A stretch of DNA of 6,535 bases from Bacillota bacterium. GTDB taxonomy: Bacteria; Bacillota; Clostridia; Lutisporales; Lutisporaceae. A program made the translations under genes and the position numbers. The stretch lies in contig JAEXXN010000566.1 in assembly GCA_023405875.1 (NCBI GenBank), forward strand, positions 1 through 6,535. Direction: 5' to 3'. This document shows positions 1-5,367 of the stretch, one piece after another. Within the stretch, counting starts at the first letter, position 1. Every line of letters starts with the position of its first letter. The notes beneath the pieces were generated by a model. It was given only the letters and a program-made list of their open reading frames with translations. It did not search any database and was not told where the DNA came from.

Positions 1-1190
1 TATATGATATCTTCCTTCCACAGCCTGCGATAGGCGGGGTCTTTCCTGCCTTTTGACAACCTGTGGTTCTTGATCGTCTCAATAAGAAAGCCTATTTGCT
101 CCGAGGGGTCCCTGAAGCATTCCCAGTCGCAGGCCCTGCAAAATGTTTGGGGCTCAATGCTTTTTATATTCAAATCATAGAAGCTTCCCAGACATTCATT
201 TCCGCGATAGCCGCAGGGATAGGTATTCCCGCTTTGCGCTTCAATATAAAAGAAGTCTATACCGCCCCTGCAGGGAAGCGGAAAATTGTCATGGCCTTCA
301 TACTGCTTGATCAGCGAGTAAAGGGATACCAGGGGTGTAAATATCCTCACCCTTGAACGGAATTCAGGAATAGTATCCATCAGCGCTTTGAAAACCTGTA
401 TTTTTTCTTCCTTTGAAAATGTGATGACCGGATCGCCCGATACTGCCCCGTACACGGGATTGATGCCTGTCCCTTCCTTTCCGCCGGCACTCATGGGATA
501 GCAGGTATTTGCCATAGTGAAGCCCATATCTATAATAAAGCTGTAAAACAATTCAAAGGCCCGCCTGAACTGGAGATAAAACTCCTCTTCATCCGTCATA
601 TTCTCGGATATATTGCCGGCACCTCCGGTATTCCTGTTTATTCCAAGATTCGCCGCAGGATATATGCCATGCTCATGAAAAATAGGCAAAGCCCTTTCTA
701 TTCCTTTGACCACGCCCCTGAGTCCGCGCATTTGTTCATGAGTATCCGCATCTGCCGAATCTATGCTGATCCACAAATTGCGCAGGTTTGTCTGAGACAG
801 CCTTTCAGCTAATTTGTTTATTTTATAATTAAAATACGGACTTTCCCAGTCCTTGAACATATAACCGTTGGTTCCGGTACGAATAAAGGGTATGCCCTTT
901 TCTGACGCATATTTTATCAGGTCAAGCAGCTCCGCTTCATATAGGAAGGGTTCCCCGCCGGTAAAGGAGAGCGCTTGTATATTCTGGTCGGCAGCAGAAT
1001 CAATAATCTTGCAGATCTCCTCTTTTGCCAGCTTGGAGCGCTTGTAGGCTTCTGTTTTTCTCATACTGCATTGAGGGCATGCTGCGTTGCAGTTATCGGT
1101 GTATTGAATGATCAGTTGTCCCGGAATCCTTCCTTTAATGATCTGAGTAAAATGCCCGAAATTGAAAACTGATTTTTTATTTGTGTTCAT
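1..1190 (-). CDS. Radical SAM protein with SPASM-like C-terminal Fe-S domain (partial, runs off the left edge)
   Basis: An uninterrupted frame of 396 codons starts at the ATG at 1190 and is still open at base 1, so the C-terminus is missing. The radical SAM cluster motif CNAACPQC gives C34, C38 and C41, the ligands of the SAM-binding [4Fe-4S] cluster. A GGEP motif (residues 78-81) follows, as expected for SAM binding. The C-terminal part carries C307, C326 (preceded by the GX4C pattern), C333, C351, C354 and C358, resembling a SPASM/twitch auxiliary-cluster domain. The start is supported by AGAGGT just upstream. It is the last visible gene of the envelope-type operon, 18 bases after the UDP-glucose dehydrogenase stop, so it is probably co-transcribed. 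SPASM proteins often modify peptides, but some act on other substrates. No precursor peptide gene is visible here, so the substrate is unknown. The fold assignment is firm; the role is not. Confidence 0.9.
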   Translation of the reverse strand, partial: MNTNKKSVFNFGHFTQIIKGRIPGQLIIQYTDNCNAACPQCSMRKTEAYKRSKLAKEEICKIIDSAADQNIQALSFTGGEPFLYEAELLDLIKYASEKGIPFIRTGTNGYMFKDWESPYFNYKINKLAERLSQTNLRNLWISIDSADADTHEQMRGLRGVVKGIERALPIFHEHGIYPAANLGINRNTGGAGNISENMTDEEEFYLQFRRAFELFYSFIIDMGFTMANTCYPMSAGGKEGTGINPVYGAVSGDPVITFSKEEKIQVFKALMDTIPEFRSRVRIFTPLVSLYSLIKQYEGHDNFPLPCRGGIDFFYIEAQSGNTYPCGYRGNECLGSFYDLNIKSIEPQTFCRACDWECFRDPSEQIGFLIETIKNHRLSKGRKDPAYRRLWKEDII

Positions 1191-1208
1191 TTTTTACCTC
1201 TTTCTCAT

Positions 1209-2537
1209 TCAGGCACGGCCTACTGAAAAATATTTGAAGCCCTTCCCTGTCATAATATCATTATTGTATATATTCCTTAAATCAAAGAAATGCTCGCCTC
1301 TCATGGAAGCCTTTATCCTGTCCATATCAAGGCTTCTGAATTGGTTCCATTCCGTCAGGATCACTATTGCATCGGTATCTTCCGCGGTATCGTATTCATC
1401 TTCACAATATCTCAGTATCTCTATTTTGAGGTCATAGAAATAATTTGAAGCCTTTTCCATCGACTTGGGATCATAGGCCTTAAGCCGTGCTCCCGAGGAA
1501 GACAGCTCTTTAAGTATCGTCAGGGCGGGGGCCTCCCTCATGTCGTCTGTGTTGTTTTTAAAGGACAGTCCCAGAATGCCGAACAGCTTTCCTTCCAGGG
1601 GGCCCATCTCTTTTTTTATCTTCTCTGCCATCCTCTTTTTCTGTCTTTCATTGGCATTGATTGTAGCTTTTACGATCCCAAGCTCACATTGATACATAGC
1701 ACCTATACTTACAAGGGCTTTTGTATCTTTGGGAAAGCAGCTTCCTCCATATCCCGGGCCGGCATGAAGGAATTTCGGTCCGATCCTTCCATCCATGCCC
1801 ATACCCTTGGCAACCTGCTGAATATTCGCTCCTGATTTCTCACACAGCTCTGACAGCTCGTTTACAAAGGATATTTTGGTAGCAAGAAATGCATTGGAGG
1901 CATATTTTATCAATTCAGCCGTCTCAATATTGACTGTAAGGAAAGGAGTTTCATTGATATATAGGACCCTGTACACTTCCTTCATAATATCAATTGCCCG
2001 CTGTGATTCAGCTCCGATTACAACTCTGTCGGCGTGGGTAAAATCCTGAATGGCAGAGCCTTGCCTTAAAAATTCCGGATTGGATACAACGTCAAAATCC
2101 ATGTCCAGGCCTCTATTCTCAAGCTCCTCTTTAATTATTCCCTTTACGGCCTGCCCTGTGCCAACAGGAACGGTCGACTTGCCGACAATGATCTTATAAC
2201 TGCTCATAGTACGTCCTATCTGGTGCGCCGCCTCGTAAACATCGGACAGATCCGCACTGCCGTCAGGTCTCTGGGGAGTTCCCACTGCTATGAATATCAC
2301 ATCGCTTTGGTTTATAAGCTGCTCTATATCCGTCGTAAAGCTGACCCTTTTGTAATATAGATTCCGTGAAAGCAGATCCTCCAAGCCGGGCTCATAAATG
2401 GTAACCCTTCCGCTGTTCAGCTGTCCGATCATATCCGCATTCCGGTCGGCGCAGGATACCTGCCAGCCAAAATCTGACAAACAAACACCCGTAACAAGCC
2501 CTACATATCCGGTTCCTACTATGCCTATCCTAATCAT
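1209..2537 (-). CDS. ugd: UDP-glucose 6-dehydrogenase
   Basis: Oxidises UDP-glucose to UDP-glucuronate with two NAD+ in the cytoplasm, supplying uronic acid for polysaccharides or glycolipids. The 442 residues match the usual bacterial length. The N-terminal Rossmann motif GTGYVG (residues 8-13) binds NAD. NPEFLRQGSA (153-162) and the central helix with K211 and N215 are family signatures. GPGYGGSCFPKDTKAL (260-275) holds the catalytic nucleophile C267 and D271. A C-terminal UDP-binding domain follows, with GLSFKNNTDDMREAP at 323-337. All key residues are present, so it should be active. The ATG at 2537 is chosen because the Rossmann strand begins at residue 3. No good Shine-Dalgarno sequence precedes it, so translation may depend on ribosomes arriving from upstream. 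It lies between a GT4 glycosyltransferase and a radical SAM gene on the same strand. A paralogue acting on UDP-ManNAc is less likely, because the active-site context matches the glucose enzyme. Confidence 0.96.
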   Translation of the reverse strand: MIRIGIVGTGYVGLVTGVCLSDFGWQVSCADRNADMIGQLNSGRVTIYEPGLEDLLSRNLYYKRVSFTTDIEQLINQSDVIFIAVGTPQRPDGSADLSDVYEAAHQIGRTMSSYKIIVGKSTVPVGTGQAVKGIIKEELENRGLDMDFDVVSNPEFLRQGSAIQDFTHADRVVIGAESQRAIDIMKEVYRVLYINETPFLTVNIETAELIKYASNAFLATKISFVNELSELCEKSGANIQQVAKGMGMDGRIGPKFLHAGPGYGGSCFPKDTKALVSIGAMYQCELGIVKATINANERQKKRMAEKIKKEMGPLEGKLFGILGLSFKNNTDDMREAPALTILKELSSSGARLKAYDPKSMEKASNYFYDLKIEILRYCEDEYDTAEDTDAIVILTEWNQFRSLDMDRIKASMRGEHFFDLRNIYNNDIMTGKGFKYFSVGRA

Positions 2538-2617
2538 AAAAATTCACACTGGTACTCTGTAACACTTAAAACCTGCATTGTCCTGCGAGGAATCAGGTGT
2601 TGCGGAGTACTAGGCAC
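2534..2617 (-). CDS. Possible 27-codon bridging/leader ORF between glycosyltransferase and ugd
   Basis: A GTG at 2617, inside the last codons of the glycosyltransferase gene but in another frame, is preceded by AAAGGAG (2626-2632) with 8 bases of spacing. The frame stays open across the whole gap and ends in a TGA (2536-2534) that overlaps the ugd start as ATGA. An internal ATG at 2578 is a second possible start, but its AGGA is only 2 bases away. The peptide resembles nothing I know. Its most plausible job would be to carry ribosomes to ugd, which lacks its own Shine-Dalgarno sequence. A gap this short stays open in a given frame fairly often by chance, so this is tentative. Confidence 0.2.
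   Translation of the reverse strand: MPSTPQHLIPRRTMQVLSVTEYQCEFL
2552..2610 (-). other. Imperfect intergenic stem-loop before ugd
   Basis: The arms GTACTC (2552-2557) and GAGTAC (2605-2610) pair. A 3x3 internal loop follows, then AACAC (2561-2565) pairs with GTGTT (2597-2601), and CTG with CAG after a bulge. Inside lies a small hairpin, TCCT-GCG-AGGA (2581-2591). The outer arm touches the glycosyltransferase stop codon. No T-run follows closely enough to make a convincing terminator. It may stabilise or process the mRNA, or adjust ugd expression. This was found by reading for complementarity; no folding energy was calculated. Confidence 0.35.
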
Positions 2618-3743
2618 TGATAGTGCTCCTTTCTCCCAATACTTCCTTGTAAATATCAACAAGGCCGTCAATGATACTTTCCCAGGATCTGTTTTTACCA
2701 TAGTTCAAACCATTTGCTTTCACATGCTCTGCAAGCAGCTTGTTCTCTAACAGCTCCTTCATGCATATATACAGGTCTCCGGCGTCCATCGCCCTGAACA
2801 AAAGCCCATTATACCGGTGACCGATGATTTCTTTGACTCCGCCTGCGTCGGCACCTATTACGGGAAGGCCTGAGGACATGGCTTCCAGGATCACGTTCCC
2901 AAAGGTTTCTGTAGCGGAAGGGCAAACAAATATATCACAGGAGGCATATAGCTCAGACAGTTCAATGCCCTTTTTAAAGCCGGTAAAAATCGTATCCTCC
3001 GGAAACATATCCCTGCTCTTTTCCATATAGGGGCCGTCCCCTGTGATTACTAAAGCAACCTTATCCCCGTACTCCTCTTTTATATTCTTATAGCTCTCGC
3101 TCAAAACATCCAGACCCTTTTCTACTGATACTCTGCCGACATATAAAAATGCCAGCTTGTTCTCAATGCCTAACTCTCTTCTCAGGTCGTCACTCCTGAA
3201 AGCCCTGTTGAAGCTATGAGAGTCTATACCCCTGGAGAAAACAGCCGTATTGCTTATATCATGCCGGGCCAGCGCTTTCTGGGCCTCCTTTGAAGGACAA
3301 AGAGTAATGTTGTTCTGGTTGTGGAACCACTTCATATAGTCCCATATGGCCTGCTTCAGAAAATCCAGCTTATAATAATCTGTATACTGAGAAAAATTTG
3401 TAGAATAGTTTGATATGGTCGGGATATTGTATTTCTTTCCATAGTAAAGCCCTGTGATACCCATATTGAATTCTGTCATCAGATGTATGATATCCGGCCT
3501 GAAATCCGATAGTACCTGGGATACCCTGAAAATGTTGGGCAAGGCTATCCTGCATTCCGGGTACAAAAAGAATTTCATGCTGTAGATTCTCTCTGCTTGA
3601 AAATCCTCATCCTTGTCATACCTGGGGGCAAAGATCTTATACTCGATACCGCTGCTTTCAAAATAGCCCGTCAGCTTATTCAATGTATTGGTAACTCCAT
3701 TTATCTGGGGATTAAATGTGTCGGTAAATAACGCAACTTTCAT
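2610..3743 (-). CDS. GT4-family glycosyltransferase (MgtA/SqdX/GlcA-DAG synthase-like)
   Basis: A retaining GT-B glycosyltransferase that probably moves a sugar from a nucleotide donor to a lipid or glycan acceptor at the inner membrane face. The N-terminal stretch FTDTFNPQINGVTNTL (residues 6-21) is typical of the GT4 branch holding alpha-mannosyltransferases and diacylglycerol glycosyltransferases. The donor-side GRVSVEKG (203-210) supplies R204 and K209, and SATETFGNVILEAMSSG (276-292) contains the E279-x7-E287 signature. The length of 377 residues is normal. In the acceptor-side segment SNYSTNF (111-117), a serine stands where many relatives have the histidine of SYHT; this may be a subfamily trait. 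The start is secure: ATG shares one base with the upstream stop (TAATG) behind a strong AGGAGGT. With ugd directly downstream, UDP-glucuronate is a reasonable donor, but donor and acceptor cannot be read from sequence. There is no signal peptide or membrane span. Confidence 0.93.
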   Translation of the reverse strand: MKVALFTDTFNPQINGVTNTLNKLTGYFESSGIEYKIFAPRYDKDEDFQAERIYSMKFFLYPECRIALPNIFRVSQVLSDFRPDIIHLMTEFNMGITGLYYGKKYNIPTISNYSTNFSQYTDYYKLDFLKQAIWDYMKWFHNQNNITLCPSKEAQKALARHDISNTAVFSRGIDSHSFNRAFRSDDLRRELGIENKLAFLYVGRVSVEKGLDVLSESYKNIKEEYGDKVALVITGDGPYMEKSRDMFPEDTIFTGFKKGIELSELYASCDIFVCPSATETFGNVILEAMSSGLPVIGADAGGVKEIIGHRYNGLLFRAMDAGDLYICMKELLENKLLAEHVKANGLNYGKNRSWESIIDGLVDIYKEVLGERSTISA

Positions 3744-4342
3744 TATTGACCTCCTGCCAGAGGCAGCATTGTATATACCGGCTCGTTTTCCAATACAGGC
3801 TCAGCGCACCTGGCTGAGAAGCAGGACACCGATTCGCAGACCCATATAGCCGAAGAAATTGCATAATAGATATCTTTGCTCAAGGTATCAGGCTCAGAAA
3901 AATAGTCACTCCTCATTTGAAATATAATTGATGCAATATCACGTCGCTCTTTTCTGCTATATATATCAAGTTCAAATTTATCTCTTCTTGTGAGCTTCCA
4001 TAGTTCATATTGAAGTTTCAATTCATATAAAAAATGCCCCCCCAGATTATGGAATATCTCTTTATTCAAGTGGTATCTGCAAAAGAAGTCACATACATAA
4101 TGGCAGATTTGCCCCAACTCAACCGAAAACTCTTCCAGGGACAGCTCCCCTTTCATCAATTCCTCCGAGCTGCTGTAAACATAAGCAGAATAATTTTCCA
4201 TAAGATGCGCTTTTTTCATCAGCTTATAGGATAAATCAGGCTTTATATTGCCATAAATAAAAGCGTTCCTGTCCAATTCCATCTGCTTCCCTAAATGGCT
4301 GTAAAGTATTTTGGAAATAGCTATATGCGTCAAAAGGTTCAT
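3743..4342 (-). CDS. Zinc-dependent phospholipase C-like protein (short cytoplasmic form)
   Basis: The 199-residue protein keeps the zinc-ligand layout of the Bacillus cereus phospholipase C family. H81-x3-D85-x5-H91 and H103-x3-E107 match the spacing of H118/D122/H128 and H142/E146. H6, D36 (in GNIKPD) and H46 are good counterparts of H14, D55 and H69. Classical members are secreted and use their mature N-terminal Trp as a ligand. This one has no signal peptide and starts MNLLTH, so it probably works inside the cell and that ligand is absent or replaced. Family enzymes cleave phospholipids to diacylglycerol plus a phosphorylated head group; activity and substrate here are unproven. It is the first gene of the operon and overlaps the glycosyltransferase gene by one base, which suggests their products are needed together. 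The start ATG follows GGGAG with 8 bases of spacing. Confidence 0.82.
   Translation of the reverse strand: MNLLTHIAISKILYSHLGKQMELDRNAFIYGNIKPDLSYKLMKKAHLMENYSAYVYSSSEELMKGELSLEEFSVELGQICHYVCDFFCRYHLNKEIFHNLGGHFLYELKLQYELWKLTRRDKFELDIYSRKERRDIASIIFQMRSDYFSEPDTLSKDIYYAISSAIWVCESVSCFSARCAEPVLENEPVYTMLPLAGGQ
3749..3755 (-). promoter_or_regulatory. Strong Shine-Dalgarno of the glycosyltransferase, inside the upstream gene
   Basis: On the minus strand AGGAGGT sits 5 bases before the ATG at 3743. It is built into the last codons (Gly-Gly) of the phospholipase-like gene, whose TAA overlaps that ATG by one base. This arrangement fixes the start and implies translational coupling. Confidence 0.85.
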
Positions 4343-4382
4343 TTTTTACACTCCCTTCTTATACTGTTTTGTTTCTGATTAC

Positions 4383-4436
4383 ATTATATTTTGCTAATAT
4401 AAAATTCTATTTAAAATGAGGTTAAGGTTTTGTCAA
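4383..4436 (-). promoter_or_regulatory. Candidate promoter(s) of the phospholipase-glycosyltransferase-ugd-radical SAM operon
   Basis: On the minus strand a perfect -35 box TTGACA (4431-4436) is followed after 16 bases by TTAAAT (4409-4414), a 4-of-6 match to the -10 consensus. A perfect TATAAT (4383-4388) lies closer to the gene but has only a poor -35. Either would give a leader of roughly 30-60 bases before the ATG at 4342. The area is strongly AT-rich. Which box is used cannot be decided by eye. Confidence 0.5.
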
Positions 4437-4454
4437 TTCTATGTAAAGTAAGAT

Positions 4455-4525
4455 TAATTTTATAAATACAAATAAAGTCAGTACCTCTAAATGAAGTACT
4501 GACTTTATTTGTATTCATAAAATTA
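4455..4525 (-). terminator. Very long near-perfect hairpin, probable bidirectional terminator
   Basis: The arms 4468-4484 and 4496-4512 are perfect 17-bp complements (left arm ACAAATAAAGTCAGTAC) around an 11-base loop. Pairing continues outward for 3 more pairs, one A/C mismatch (4464/4516), then 9 further pairs, giving 29 of 30 bp. The core AAAGTCAGTAC/GTACTGACTTT is followed by T-rich sequence on both strands, as in a Rho-independent terminator. It lies downstream of the regulator (4614-5135) and upstream of the next operon's promoter, so it most likely ends minus-strand transcription. The arms are much longer than a terminator needs, so a mobile or repeated palindromic element is the alternative. 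Confidence 0.7.
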
Positions 4526-4585
4526 TTTTACCGGAGCTACAACTACCTGCCCTTTTATCACCTTGATCGCCAGACCGGCAACGTC
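4523..4585 (-). pseudogene. Possible C-terminal remnant of a lost gene
   Basis: Downstream of the regulator stop, 20 sense codons ending in TAA (4525-4523) read like a genuine protein tail: alternating hydrophobic residues finishing in KGQVVVAPVK, immediately before the hairpin. An in-frame TGA (4588-4586) blocks upstream extension, and the frame differs from the regulator's. The stretch is visibly less AT-rich than the adjoining spacer. A gene whose 5' part was deleted, leaving its tail and terminator, would explain this. I do not recognise the parent family, and chance is possible. Confidence 0.25.
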
Positions 4586-4613
4586 TCACAAGCTAAGGGC
4601 AATGGGCTCTATA

Positions 4614-5135
4614 TCACTTATAAACCGTTACGGCCATGGTTTTGAATATTGCATACAGCTCCATACCTTTTTCTATGCCCATTTCCTTTAAAGATTTCTT
4701 TGTGATGAGCGCCACAATAGGTATCCCAATGTCCAATATAACCTTTGCGCTGTTGTCCCCTTCAACGATATTGCTGACAATGCCTTTATGTACATTTCTG
4801 GCACTGCTGACCAATTTCCCCTTGCTGAGGATGATATCCTCCGGCCTGACCGAAATCTTTACATTGCCTGTCAAATCAGTGCTGACAACTATTTCCGCCG
4901 ATCCGACCCTTGCAAAGGTTTCATCATCTTTCGAGAACAGGACGCCATCATATACGTTTTCCGAGCCCTTGGCTTTTAACAGGTAGCTCTCAAACTGGGT
5001 CTGGGAAATGCGAAGATGCTTTCCCACCTTGTGGGCATGCAGATCTCCACGCTTGATCATTTCATAAACAGTGTTTTTGGTTATCTTTAATTTTTGTGCG
5101 ATTTCCTCCGGGGTGTATAAAATATCTTCATACAT
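4614..5135 (-). CDS. Excisionase-type HTH regulator fused to a ModC/WtpC-like TOBE (molybdate/tungstate-binding) domain
   Basis: Probable oxyanion-sensing transcription factor of 173 residues. Residues 7-52 form an excisionase/MerR-like winged helix (YTPEEIAQKLKITKNTVYEM onward, ending near FESYLL). A linker leads to VRPEDIILS (97-105) and SARNVHKGIV (111-120), which closely resemble the C-terminal regulatory tail of molybdate/tungstate transporter ATPases. A single TOBE/Mop-type barrel continues to the end; this fold binds molybdate or tungstate, usually as an oligomer. It is organised unlike E. coli ModE, which has a different winged helix and two Mop units. A longer frame opens at 5201, but the ATG at 5135 is preferred: AAGGAAGGTG lies just upstream, the HTH follows at once, and the extra 22 residues would overlap the promoter. 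It is divergent from modA, so control of modA and of itself is likely. Molybdate and tungstate cannot be told apart from sequence. Confidence 0.86.
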   Translation of the reverse strand: MYEDILYTPEEIAQKLKITKNTVYEMIKRGDLHAHKVGKHLRISQTQFESYLLKAKGSENVYDGVLFSKDDETFARVGSAEIVVSTDLTGNVKISVRPEDIILSKGKLVSSARNVHKGIVSNIVEGDNSAKVILDIGIPIVALITKKSLKEMGIEKGMELYAIFKTMAVTVYK

Positions 5136-5141
5136 TTCATT

Positions 5142-5151
5142 CACCTTCCTT
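5142..5151 (-). promoter_or_regulatory. Shine-Dalgarno that sets the regulator start at 5135
   Basis: On the minus strand AAGGAAGGTG ends 6 bases before the ATG at 5135. No comparable site precedes the upstream ATG at 5201, so the shorter protein is favoured. Confidence 0.75.
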
Positions 5152-5164
5152 ATCAACTTTTCTA

Positions 5165-5194
5165 ATTGTACCACATAAAAAACCATTAGTACAA
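5165..5194 (-). promoter_or_regulatory. Promoter of the HTH-TOBE regulator (extended -10)
   Basis: On the minus strand the -10 box TACAAT (5165-5170, 5 of 6) carries an extended TGn just upstream. A weak -35, TTGTAC (5189-5194), lies 18 bases away. The predicted transcript would start shortly before the Shine-Dalgarno sequence, giving a short leader. An ACAT-containing unit like those in front of modA (TTTACATAAT, 5201-5210) lies just upstream of the -35. Confidence 0.55.
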
Positions 5195-5223
5195 CGGTCA
5201 TTTACATAATTTCACAGTTTAGG

Positions 5224-5235
5224 CCAATTCATTGG
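5224..5235. repeat. Short palindrome in the divergent intergenic region
   Basis: CCAAT-TC-ATTGG is a perfect 5-bp inverted repeat between the two divergent promoters. It could be a small operator half-site pair. At this length it could also be chance, and no partner copy strengthens it. Confidence 0.25.
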
Positions 5236-5272
5236 AGCTGTAGGTTTTTTTGCTCCTATTGTAAAATTATAG

Positions 5273-5301
5273 TTTAATTTTTGTGCCAATGCTGATATAA
5301 T
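5273..5301 (+). promoter_or_regulatory. Promoter of modA (extended -10)
   Basis: A perfect TATAAT (5296-5301) is preceded by TGA, making an extended -10 (TGnTATAAT). The -35 region TTTAAT (5273-5278, 17-base spacer) is weak, as is common when an extended -10 is present. Transcription would start near 5308, inside the direct repeats, leaving a leader of about 60 bases. Confidence 0.65.
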
Positions 5302-5350
5302 AAACATGGTTAAACATAATTATACATAACTATACATCACAAAACATAAT
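5301..5350. repeat. Five phased 10-bp direct repeats, candidate operator of modA
   Basis: Five head-to-tail units read TAAACATGGT, TAAACATAAT, TATACATAAC, TATACATCAC and AAAACATAAT. The ACAT core recurs at exactly 10-bp steps (5304, 5314, 5324, 5334, 5344). The array begins at the last base of the -10 box and covers the predicted start site and most of the leader. The phasing puts every core on nearly the same face of the helix. The divergent excisionase-type regulator is the obvious candidate ligand, since phage Xis proteins bind tandem direct repeats cooperatively. That assignment is inference. Confidence 0.8.
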
Positions 5351-5367
5351 AACAAAGGAGAGATACA

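Noticed and set aside
63..356. Plus-strand open frame of 97 codons at the left end
   Set aside because: Antisense to the radical SAM gene, which stays open without break through this stretch and carries the SPASM-like cysteines.
4636..4986. Plus-strand open frame of 116 codons opposite the regulator
   Set aside because: Antisense to the HTH-TOBE gene, whose motifs are clear. No ribosome site or family resemblance.
5136..5201. 22-residue N-terminal extension of the regulator
   Set aside because: It would overlap the extended -10 promoter, lacks a ribosome site and adds nothing to the HTH. The ATG at 5135 has a strong Shine-Dalgarno sequence.
5234..5256. GGAGC/GCTCC hairpin with T-run as a terminator
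   Set aside because: Only 5 bp of stem with a 13-base loop, and the T-run lies within the loop rather than after the stem.
5301..5350. CRISPR array or replication iterons
   Set aside because: Units of 10 bp without spacers are not CRISPR, and no replication gene is nearby. Position at a promoter favours an operator.
5301..5367. Moco or tungsten-cofactor riboswitch in the modA leader
   Set aside because: The predicted leader is only about 60 bases, largely AT-rich repeats, too short and unstructured for that aptamer class.
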